From: Sphaerolaimus hirsutus
Taxonomy: Eukaryota; Nematoda; Chromadorea; Monhysterida; Sphaerolaimidae
Assembly (NCBI GenBank): GCA_964036195.1
Contig: OZ038450.1
Coordinates: 12,216,701-12,280,700 of the forward strand
Reading direction: 5' to 3'
DNA length: 64,000 bases
Shown here: positions 11,543 through 23,500 of the stretch, in pieces
Layout of the letters: each line of letters starts with the position of its first letter
Position numbering within the stretch: position 1 is the first letter of the stretch
The notes under the pieces: model-generated
Databases searched by the model: none
Told to the model about the DNA's origin: nothing
What the model saw: only the letters and a program-made list of their open reading frames with translations
Made by a program: the position numbers and the translations under genes

Positions 11543-14500
11543 CTAGAACCACGAGCAGCAGCTGTTCATTTTGCGCGCCTGCGTGTAGAACATCTTGCTC
11601 TGGGCGCTGAGCTCCTCGGACTTGCCCACCAAGTCGTCCAGCTTCTCGCCCCTGTCCAGCACCGACGCGATGGTATTATGCAATATGACTTTAGTCTCGT
11701 CGATTTCCGTCTGCACTTTGGTCAGTGCGTCCGCCTGCGCCGGGTTTTGGTACTTTGCCAACAGGGCGTCCAGTCCGTTGTAGGGGGCCGAGTTCTCGGC
11801 CAGACTGCTCCATTGCCGTCTTTCCACTGTGATCGTAAAGTCCTCCAGGACCTGGATGGGTGATGGGGTAAGTGAGGAGTTTGGTTCCGTAACCCGTTAA
11901 GTGCAAAAGTGAAAAAAATTGAGTTAAGTGCGGATCTGACATATATATATATATTTCTTCATGATAGAACAAAAATTTTCTCAATATCTCATACCGTTCC
12001 CGAGATACAGAGATGGCGTTTTTTGAAAAAAATGCAAGTTTGCATCCAAAACCCGTTATCTGCAGCCCAAAATAGGCGAGTTTGCACTCGAAACCCGTTA
12101 TCTACAAAAAAAACTATCATTTTTTGCACCCGAAACTCGTTATCTGCAGAGAAAAAAGTTTGCATCCGAAACTCGTTAAGGATTTAGTATGGAGGTGTCA
12201 AAATCACCATACAAAAATGGAGTTTGCATCCGAAACTCGTTAAGGAAATCTGTACTGGTTTTTATGAATTTGCATCCGAAACTCGTTATCTGCAGGTGAC
12301 TTTGCACCCGAAACTCGTTATCTGCAGGTGACTTTGCACCCGAAACTCGTTATCTGCAGGTGACTTTGCACCCGAAACTCGTTATCTGCAGGTGACTTTG
12401 CACCCGAAACTCGTTATCTCCACATGACTTTTTATTTGAATAACTCCACTTGTGAACATTTTTATGGAGTGGTGCTAGGGGCACCAAAATCATGCCATTT
12501 TCATGGAATGGTGCTAGGGGCACCAAAATAATGCCATTTTTATGGAGTGGTGCTAGGGGCACCAAAATCATGCCATTTTCATGGAATGGTGCTAGGAGCA
12601 CCAAAATAGTGCCATTTTCATGGAGTGGTGCTAGGGGTGCCAAAATAGTGCCATTTTCATGGAATAGTGCTAGGGGCACCAAAATATTGCCATTTTTATG
12701 GAGTGGTGCTAGGGGCACCAAAATCACGCCATTTTCATGGAATGGTGCTAGGGGCACCAAAATAGTGCCATTTTCATGGAATGGTGCTAGGGGCACCAAA
12801 ATAGTGCCATTTTCATGGAGTGGTGCTAGGGGTGCCAAAATAGTGCCATTTTTGTTGGAGTGGTGCTAGGGTCACCAAAATCATGCCATTTTCATGGAAT
12901 GGTGCTAGGGGCACCGAAATAGTGCCATTTTCATGGAATGGTGCTAGGGGCACCAAAATAGTGCCATTTTCATGGAATGGTGCTAGGGGCACCAAAATAG
13001 TGCCATTTTCATGGAGTGGTGCTAAGGGTGCCAAAATGGTGCCATTTTTGTTGGAGTGGTGCTAGGGTCACCAAAATCATGCCATTTTCATGAAATGGTG
13101 CTAGGGGCGCCAAAATAATGCCATTTTTATGGAGTGGTGCTAGGGGCACCAAAATCATGCCATTTTCATGGAATGGTGCTAGGGGCACCAAAATAGTGCC
13201 ATTTTCATGGAATGGTGCTAGGGGCACCAAAATAGTGCCATTTTCATGGAATGGTGCTAGTGGCACCAAAATAGTGCCATTTTTATGGAGTGGTGCTAGG
13301 GGTGCCAAAATGGTGCCATTTTTGTTGGAGTGGTGCTAGGGTCACCAAAATCACACCATTTTCATGGAATGGTGCTAGGGGCACCAAAATAGTGCCATTT
13401 TCATGGAATGGTGCTAGGGGCACCAAAACAGTGCCATTTTCATGGAATGGTTCTAGGGGCACCAAAATAGTGCCATTTTCATGGAGTGGTGCTAGGGGTG
13501 CCAAAATGGTGCCATTTTTGTTGGAGTGGTGCTAGGGTCACCAAAATCATGCCATTTTTATGGAGTGGTGCTAGGGGCACCAAAATCATGCCATTTTCAT
13601 GGAATGGTGCTAGGGGCACCAAAATAGTGCCATTTTCATGGAATGGTGCTAGGGGCACCAAAATAGTGCCATTTTCATGGAGTGGTGCTAGGGGTGCCAA
13701 AATAGTGCCATTTTTGTTGGAGTGGTGCTAGCATCACCAAAATCACGCCATTTTCATGGAATGGTGCTAGGGGCACCAAAATAGTGCCATTTTCATGGAA
13801 TGGTGCTAGGGGTACCATAATAGTGCCATTTTCATGGAATGGTGCTAGGGGCACCAAAATAGTGCCATTTTCATGGAGTGGTGCTAGGGGTGCCAAAATG
13901 GTGCCATTTTTGTTGGAGTGGTGCTAGGGTCACCAAAATCACGCCATTTTCATGGAATGGTGCTAGGGGCACCAAAATAGTGCCATTTTCATGGAATGGT
14001 GCTAGGGGCACCATAATAGTGCCATTTTCATGGAATGGTGCTAGGGGCACCAAAATAGTGCCATTTTCATGGAGTGGTGCTAGGGGTGCCAAAATGGTAC
14101 CATTTTTGTTGGAGTGGTGCTAGGGTCACCAAAATCACGCCATTTTCATGGAATGGTGCTAGGGGCACCAAAATAGTGCCATTTTCATGGAATGGTGCTA
14201 GGGGCACCAAAACAGTGCCATTTTCATGGAATGGTGCTAGGGGCACCAAAATCTTGCCATTTTCATGGAATGGTGCTAGGGGAACCAAAATAGTGCCATT
14301 TTTATGGAGTGGCATTAGTTGCATGAAAATTGTGCTATTGTCATAGAATGTTGCTACAGATACCAATGTTGTGGCATTCATGTGGAATGGTGTTATTCTT
14401 ATGAAATGGTGCTATAGACTCTGTAATTGTCAATTCTCATTTGTACCACAATGTTTTTTTGTTCATTTGTATGTTCACATGTGAGTAAAATGTTAAAAGT

Positions 14501-17500
14501 TTACCAGATCCAAAATTTGCATTTTTGCATTGGGGTCACCCATTAAAAATCCCATTTCCAGACTCAGAAAAATCACTGTAAAATGACTAATTCCCTATGA
14601 AATGTCAAAAAGAAATATAAAAGATTCTGTAAAATGACAAAAATCACACAAAGAACATTAAAAATGATAAAAAAAACAGTTAAATAAAATAAAAAAGTAA
14701 AATGACCAAATCCAAGAAGGCATGTAGAAAATGGATTATAAACATTTTACCAGATCATAATAATCCATGTGTGTTGCAATGTGTAGTCATAGAAGTAGTA
14801 TATTCCATTACATTTGCATTACTCACAGTTTGTTGTTTGTTCTTCATGTTTAGACATTCTGTTTTAGGTGATTTTCAGTCATTTTTGATTTCTGTTTCAT
14901 TTATGCTTTTTTCACCCACTGTGATGCAAGCCTTACCTGACATAAAGCACTATTTAAAAAATTGAATGCATCAACATTCCACACGACCAGTACTTTTTAA
15001 GGTTTTTTTAACACAACATTTCTTGGAGAAACACACATCGAAACCATTTTTAAACCCTCAGCTAACATTTTTAGTACTCATGCACTGGGTTTTTTCTTCA
15101 TTTTTTGCACTAAGGGACACAACTTCACTTACACATTACCTTTGATATTGCTTTCATTGGTTTTGAGGAATTTTTAGTGCAAAAGCTTCCATTTGTTCAT
15201 TCTATTGTGTAAAAAAACTGCAATATGTTAGTATAATTTAATACATCCAGCCAGTGTGTGCCCACATACTTCTACAGTGTAAAACATAACTTTCAATGTA
15301 CCTATTATAACCCAAGTCTAACACCATTCCATAAAAATGGTGCAAGTATGGTGCCCCTAGCGCCACTCCATAAAATTGGTTAAGTTGGGTGCCTCTAAAG
15401 CCATTCCATAAAAATGGCACTATTTTGGCACCCCTAAAGCCACTCCATAAAAATGGCATGAGTTTGGCACTGCTAGTGCCACTCCATAAAAATGGGATGA
15501 GTTTGGTGGCCCTAGAGCCATTCCATAAAGATGGTGTGACTTTGGTGCCCCTTGCACCATTCCATAAACATTTGCACATGTTTGGCACCCTTACTGCCAC
15601 TCCTTGAAAATGGCGCGAGTTTGGCGCCCCTAGCACCACAATAAAAATGGTGTGAGTTTGGTGCTCCTAGAATCACTTCATAACAATGGCATGAGTTTGG
15701 TGCCCTTGTGCCATTCCATAAAAATGGTGGGATTTTGGAACCGCTAGTGCCATTCCATAAAAATGGTGCTATTTTGGAACCCCTAGCACCACTCCATAAA
15801 AATGGTGCTATTTTGGTGCCCCTGGCACCATTCCATTAAAATGGCACTATTTTGGTGCCCCTAATGCCACTCCATAAAAAATGTCACTATTTTGGTGCCC
15901 CTAGCACCACTCCATAGAAATGGTGCTATTTTGGCGCCCCTAGCACCATTCCATGAAAATGGCGTGATTTTGGCGCCCCTAGCACCATTCCATGAAAATG
16001 GCATGATTTTGGTACCCCTAATGCCACTCCATCAAAATGGCACTATTTTGGTGCCCCTAATGCCACTACATAAAAATGGCACTATTTTGGTGCCCCTAAT
16101 GCCACTCCATAAAAAATGTCACTATTTTCGCACCCCTAGCACCACTCCATAAAAATGGCACTATTTTGGTACCCTTAGCACCACTCCATAAAAATGGCAC
16201 TATTTTAGCGCCCCTAGCACCATTCCATGAAAATGGCGTGATCTTGGTGCCCCTAGCACCATTGCATAAAAATGGCACCGTTTTGGTGCCCCTAGCACCA
16301 CTCCATAAAAACAGCACTATTTTGGTGCCCCTAATGCCACTCCATAAAAATGGCACTTTTTTGGTGCCCCTAATGCCACTCCATAAAATGGCACTATTTT
16401 GGTGCCCCTAGCACCACTCCATAAAAATGGCACTATTTTGGCGCCCCAAGCACCATTGCATAAAAATGGCACCATTTTGGTGCCCCTAATGCCACTCCAT
16501 AAAAATGGCACTATTTCGGTGCCCCTAATGCCACTCCATAAAATGGCACTATTTTGGTGCCCCTAGCACCACTCCATAAAAATGGCAATATTTGGTGCCC
16601 CTAATGCCACTCCATAAAAATGGCACTATTTTGGTGCCCCTAATGCCACTCCATAAAAATGGCACTATTTTGGTGCCCCTAATGCCACTCCATAAAATGG
16701 CACTATTTTGGTGCCCCTAGCACCACTCCATAAAAATGGCAATATTTTGGTGCCCCTAATGCCACTCCATAAAAATGGCACTATTTTGGTGCCCCTAATG
16801 CCACTCCATAAAAATAGCAATATTTTGGTGCCCCTAATGCCACTCCATAAAAATGGCACTATTTTGGTGCCCCTAATGCCACTCCATAAAAATGGCGCTA
16901 TTTTGGTGCCCCTAATGCCACTCCATAAAAATGGCGCTATTTTGGCTCCCCTAGCACCATTCCATGAAAATGGCGTGATTTTGGCGCCCCTAGCACCATT
17001 CCATGCAAATGGCATGATTTTGGCGCCCCTATCACCATTCCATGAAAATGGCATGATTTTGGTACCCCTAATGCCACTCCATAAAAATGGCACTATTTTG
17101 GTGCCTCTAGCACCACTCCATAGAAATGGAACTATTTTGGCACCCCTAGCACCATTCCATGAAAATGGCGTGATTTTGGCGCCCCTAGCACCATTCCATG
17201 AAAATGGTGTGATTTTGGTACCCCTAATGCCACTCCATAAAAATGGCGCTATTTTGGTGCCCCTAATGCCACTCCATAAAAATGGCACTATTTTGGTGCC
17301 TCTAGCACCACTCCATAGAAATGGAACTATTTTGGCACCCCTAGCACCATTCCATGAAAATGGCGTGATTTTGGCGCCCCTAGCACCATTCCATGAAAAT
17401 GGAGTGATTTTGGTACCCCTAATGCCACTCCATAAAAATGGCACTATTTTGGTGCCTCTAGCACCACTCCATAGAAATGGAACTATTTTGGCACCCCTAG

Positions 17501-20500
17501 CACCATTCCATGAAAATGGCGTGATTTTGGCGCCCCTATCACCATTCCATGAAAATGGCATGATTTTGGTACCCCTAATGCCACTCCATAAAAATGGCAC
17601 TATTTTGGTGCCTCTAGCACCACTCCATAGAAATGGAACTATTTTGGCACCCCTAGCACCATTCCATGAAAATGTCGTGCTTTTGGCGCCCCTAGCACCA
17701 TTCCATGAAAATGGCGTGATTTTGGTACCCCTAATGCCACTCCATAAAAATGGCACTATTTTGGTGCCCCTAGCACCATTCCATGAAAATGGCGTGATTT
17801 TGGCACCCCTAGCACCATTCCATGAAAATGGCGCTATTGCGGTGCCCCTAATGCCACTCCATAAAAATGGCACTATTTTGGTGCCCCTAGCACCACTCAA
17901 TACAAATGGCACTATTTTGGTGCCCCTAGCACCACTCCCTAAAAATGGCACTATTTTGGTGCCCCCAGCACCACTCTATAAAAATGGCTCCATTTTGGTG
18001 CCCCTAGCACCACTCTATAAAAATGGCACTATTCTGGTGCCCCTAGCACCACTCCCTAAAAATGGCACTATTTTGGTGCCCCTAGCACCACTCTATACAA
18101 ATGGTGCAAGTTTGGTGCCCCTAGTGCCACTCCATAAAATTCAGTTGAAAGTTTGCCCCGGAAACTCGTTATCTACATGTGGCTATTGGCACTCAGGTGA
18201 AAGTTTGCGCCCGAAACCCGTTATCTGCATGCATTTATGCTGATGTGAGGTCAAACAAATCATCATAACTCTAGGTATATACCCCGGCCAGAGGGTTGTA
18301 AATATGGAAAATGTAGAGAAATTCATGAACTTTTCAAAAAGTTTCGGGCAAGCGTTGTCACTTGAAGCATGCCCGCGCGGGCCAATGTCAAAGTTTCAAA
18401 TGCGATTTTCAAAAAACCCAAAAACGTGCAGATAACGGGTTTCGGAATCAAACTCCTCAAGTGAGTGGTGACGTTCGAAGTAAGCTCGCACATTTTCTAT
18501 ATGCTTTTTAAACTTCTGTTGAAGCTTAGCAGGAGTTCAAAATTGCACTTGCCATAGGCGGGAATCGAACCCGCCCTTCACAATATATTCAAAAATAAAG
18601 CGCCAAAAAGTTTCAGCGCCAAAAATTACAATTAATTTTTTTCCACTCCAAAAATTAGTCACACAACTAAAGCAAACACAAGCAAACTGTAAAACAAATC
18701 GCATCGAAAAGTTTGGCACATACCTTGCCCAAAAGTGTGAACGCGACCCTGGTGGGATATTCGGTGTCGGCGATTAGCACCGCGCTGAGGCCATCCTCGC
18801 GAACGTAGCAGTGACACATGTATTCCTGCGAGACGTGGAAATAGATTTTGGTGATCGCAAAAATCTAGAAGGTGGCAAGATTTGTATCAAAGTGACGAAA
18901 ATGCCATGCTTCAATGGCGCACCGCACACTGCCTTTGCAGGTTCAGCGTTCGAACGTTTTTTGCCATCTGCTGAACTAAAAACGCGGAACCGCCAAAAGC
19001 GCTGAACTCCAAATCGTCCGGACGATTAAAATTGGGCGGTTTGTCAATTCAGCGAGTGAAAAATTCGGACGATTTGGCGCGCTGAAATGATCTCGAACGC
19101 TGAATTTCGATTTCAAATGCTGAACAATACATTAAGATAAGAGGGTGCGGGGGGGAATTGGTGGACGCCATGCGGCCCACAATAGTAAACCATAACTTCA
19201 CAAATATAGTTAGGAGTAGGGATCGCCATAAAACGTTTTTTTAACAACCCTGTTTGTTTGTTTTTAAATGTTGGTTTTTAAATTTAAAACGGGTTTTTTA
19301 AAAGCTCCCAGATATGGTTATGGGCAGGGGTCTGCAGGATTTTGGCCCTCGCGGGGGCTGGATAGATAGCAAATCGCTCCTCCCGAGGAATAGATAGCTC
19401 AAAAATTTTCTGGGGGGGCTTGAGGGGGCACAATATACAGGTTTTTTCAAGGTTAAGAAGGCAGAAATGGGAAAAAATCGCTAATAATCAGTTAAAAGTT
19501 GCAAAAAGGTATAAAATGGCCAAAAATAGGTAATTAACCATGTATATAGCCGGAAAGCACAATTTTGAAGGTGAAAACTATAAAAAGGTGCGAAAATTAG
19601 TGATTTTGAGCAAAAATTGGGGCAAAATTTCTCAAAAACCACTCCAGATAGATAGATAGCTAAGCGATTTGGGGGGGGGGTCTTTGGGGGTAGTAGCCAA
19701 AAATTTTGCCTCTGGATAAATAGATAGCTGAGCGGCCTCCGGGATAGATAGATAGCTGGCCGATTCGGTGGGGGGCAGCCCCCCCCCTAGGAGAGCCCTG
19801 GTTATGGGTTAACATATACAGGTATATCAAACAATTGCCAGTACTTTGTGATGTTATATATAACCACAGAATGGCTGTGGAGCGATGGGATAGCATTATA
19901 TGTGGTGATTTCTGTCAAAAATATCCATTTTTTGTCGACTTGTTCCGTATATTGCCTTATCATATAAGTTTTGAATGGAATAGCACTTATAAAATGTTAT
20001 ACTAGAAGGCTAATCAGTTGACAGTGATGTTACACACTGTAGAGGTATGTGGGAGCATATTGGCTGGATATTATATACTACACTGGCATATCACGGCTTA
20101 TTGGCCCTACACACACTAGTTTTCACCGTGACTTGTGTGAAAACTGAAATGGCCACATGGCGACATTCAGCCTACTCTTATTGTATGCTATATGTGTTTT
20201 AGTTTTCAAATTTTGAAACTTTAACCTTCATTAATTTAAATTCAAATTTAATTAAAATAAAATCATTCAACTGTGTTCATTAATTTGCATTTGAAAAAAT
20301 TTCAGTTTTCACATGAAGTCACGGTGAAAACTAGTGTGTGTAGGCACATTGTGCCTGCGCATTATTACATGGTAACATGGATAAATGGAAGCTTTTACAC
20401 TAAAAATGCTCCCAAACCCATGAAAACACCACCAATGGTAATGTGTATGAGAAATTGTGCACAAAAAAATTGCAAAATACCTAGTGAAACTCTACCAGAA

Positions 20501-23500
20501 ATTTTGCCTTTCGATTTTTAAAAATAAAAATCAGTTTCCACCCTTTGATTTAAAAAAAATAAGTTAAAAAATAAGTGCCAACCCTACTCTGTGATGTTAG
20601 ATAAATATGACCATATAATGGCTGTGGAGCCATGGGATAGCATTAAAAGTGGTGATTTGTGTCAAAAATGTCCATTTTTTGTCGACATGTTAGTATATCC
20701 CCTTATAGTCAAATGTCCGTGACTTCAAGTGAAGTTTGGCACGGAATAGTGATCAAACAAAATTATAAAAGGAGGTTGTTACTTCGGGAGTGATGTTACA
20801 CACTGGGGGTACATGGAAGCACATTACCTGAATATTATATACTACAGCAACATATGATGGCTTATTTACCCATGGTAGCAGATATTTCGATACTTAAAAT
20901 GCCACATAACTAGGGATGGCCAAGCATTTTTTCAAAGGTTTTTTAATAAAAAACGTTTTATTTTTAAAAAAATTCAACAATCAAAACCAATTTTTTTAAA
21001 CCTTGACCAAAATTTTTAGTACTAAGCACTAGGTATTTTGCAATTTTTTTCCGCGCAAGCGCGCAATTTCACATGCACACTACTATTTGTGGTGGTTTTC
21101 ATTGGTTTTGCGGCATTTTTAGCGTAAAAGCTTCCATTTGATTGTGCTATTGTGTCATAATAAGCCACAATATGTTAGTATAGTATATAATATACACCCA
21201 ATGTGCCCCAACATACTTGTACAGTGTGAAACACTACTGTCAATATGTTAGCCTGCTCTTATAACCTTATTTAAGCACTTTTCCATGACCAACTTCACTT
21301 GAAATCATGAACGTTCTACAAAAGGCGATATACATAATAAGCTGACGTAAAATGGATATTTTTGACAGAAATCTTGGGTCAGGGTAGTCGTAGAAGGATG
21401 CCATAGATTTTCACGTTAACCCCAACATAAAATTACATCATATTAAAATATGAACAATTTTCGCTCAGCAGTTGAGGAGTGACGTGCACACGTACACAGT
21501 AAACACAGCACACGCAAATGCCTACTATTTACTACGATCCTTACGAAAATTTCTGACAAAATAATAAAAAAAACCCTCGAATAAACCCCCCCTCTAATTA
21601 ACCCTCCCTCTAATTTTGCTGGCGAAATAATAAACCCCCATGGGGGTATTTCGAGGTAATACGGTATGTAAAATTCAAAAATTCAAAAACTATTTTCAGA
21701 AAAAATTCAAAATTCATTTAGTAGTTTCAGTAAAAACATTCAAAAATTTTAATATTTTTTTCAGAGAGTTTGCCATCGTTACTCGTCCCGATAAAAATTT
21801 TCAGTCCGTCCTGATGAAAAATTTCCGATCCCGGTCTCAGCCTGAAAAACAGGTCCTGCTTGAACCCTAATCCCGATCCCCCAATCTCAATACAATTGAT
21901 AAATACCCTACTTATGCTTGTTGCTGAATTCATACCGTCCGGACGGTTTTTAACAGGGATTCCAGTTGTTTCGAGATTCATGAGATTCAAACACGGAACT
22001 GAAAATTCATGGGTTTGTGAAAATTTACAGAAACTAAAAAATAAACGATTTTTGAAAAAACTTTTCTCTCTTCATCTTTGAAGCTTAAATGCTAGCCGAG
22101 TACAGATTCAAATTTCATGAATGTATCTCACATCGTTAATGAGATACATATCATTAAGCAACAGTAGCACGGGCGCTGAACTCAGCTCGCACGCTGAACC
22201 TGGACACTGAACTGCGACGCTGAACCACAGGAAAAAAGTGTTCGGACGCTTTCATTTTGAAAGATGCTGAAATGTCAAATTCAGTAAATGACCAAAAAAG
22301 GTCAAAAATGCATCCAAAACTGTCCGAATTCGTTCGGACGTTTTGAAAAACCAATATGGCGGCTGTTAAATCGCTGAACTGAAAGCATCCGAACCGCGGA
22401 TTCCGAGTTCAGATTCAGCGGATTTCAAACGTTCGAACGCTGAACGTCCAAAATCAGTGTGCGGTGCGCCATTGGATTAATCCTTCTCACGATACTGGAA
22501 AACTGTGAACCACATGCACATCGGGGATTTGGACCCCTGTGGTGGTTCATATAGACAGTAAATCGCTCCACCCGAGAGATAGATAAATAGCTGAAAAAAG
22601 GTGTTTCGGGAGTGGGGGGGCGTTGTGTCAAGTTTCCCTTGACTTTTGCAGGCGGAATATCACTTTATTTGACATTTACCTTTTGGTTTACCTTTAAAAG
22701 TAGAGATTCACGTAACAAAACTTTTCAATCTGTTTGGGGGGGTCACAGGGACAGGGTTCAATATTCTTCAAGGTGTAGCAGGGAAGAAGTAAGAAAAACG
22801 GGTAAAGACCGGTGTGAAATAGCTAACTTTTTGTGGAAAATAGGTATAAAGGCACATAGTCGGAAATAGCTTTTAAAAAATCAAGTCACGCGAACCAGTG
22901 ATTTTGAAGGTGAAAATGTGTAAAATAACATGGAAATTAGCGATATTGAGCGAAAAAAATTTGTATTTCTTGAAAATCACAAAATAGATAGCGAGATTTT
23001 GGGAGGGGGGCTCAGGGTAGGGTTGGGGAACCGAACCGGACCGAACCGAACCGAACCGAGAACCGAGCACAATTTTGGAACCGAGAACCGGAACCGAAAA
23101 AAATACCCGAACCGGAACCGAGAACCGGCACTTAGACCCGGAACCGAACTAAAGAACCGAAAAAACCGAAATTTTATACAATAATTGGCGGCCACCCCCC
23201 CCCCTTTCCGGGTGAGAGTAGGAAGATGCATGGAAATGTAACTTCCGGCATCAATTTTTAGGCTGATTTGTAAAAATTTTGCGCGCAAGCGCGCAATTCT
23301 TGCTTCACGCGACCGGTGATTTCATCTCACCGGTCGCGCAGCCTCATGTGTTCACGATCCCGCCTAAAATGTGTATATGTATGTAAAAGACATATACACA
23401 TTCCTAGGGTGAGACCAGAAAAGTCCAGGAAAATGACACTTTCACTACAATATTCCTACGTTTTGTAAAAATTTTGCGCGCAATTTCCCACCACCCACAA

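Larger units (their letters stand above)
19211..21375. mobile_element. Cluster of nested and chimeric family A elements
   Basis: Several family A fragments lie end to end. One runs from TAGGGATCGCC (about 19211) to GCCAACCCTA (about 20585) and is interrupted by a family C element (19325-19800) and a palindrome (20104-20345). A second core follows directly (20586-20915), and a third starts at TAGGGATGGCC (about 20914) and fades near 21375. Lies in YKT6 intron 1. No coding content. Confidence 0.75.

Noticed and set aside
12290..12420. CRISPR-like array (regular 32-bp units).
   Set aside because: Units are contiguous tandem repeats without unique spacers, in an animal intron.
16708..18243. 511-codon open frame as a repeat-protein gene.
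   Set aside because: It is the reading of a 39-bp tandem repeat; the opposite strand is open too, and the array lies inside a YKT6 intron.
18541..18580. tRNA-like 3' half on the minus strand: B-box-like GGTTCGATTCC in a GC stem.
   Set aside because: The T-arm folds, but no matching 5' acceptor strand (GCCATAG) or D and anticodon arms precede it within tRNA length. At best a tRNA-derived remnant.
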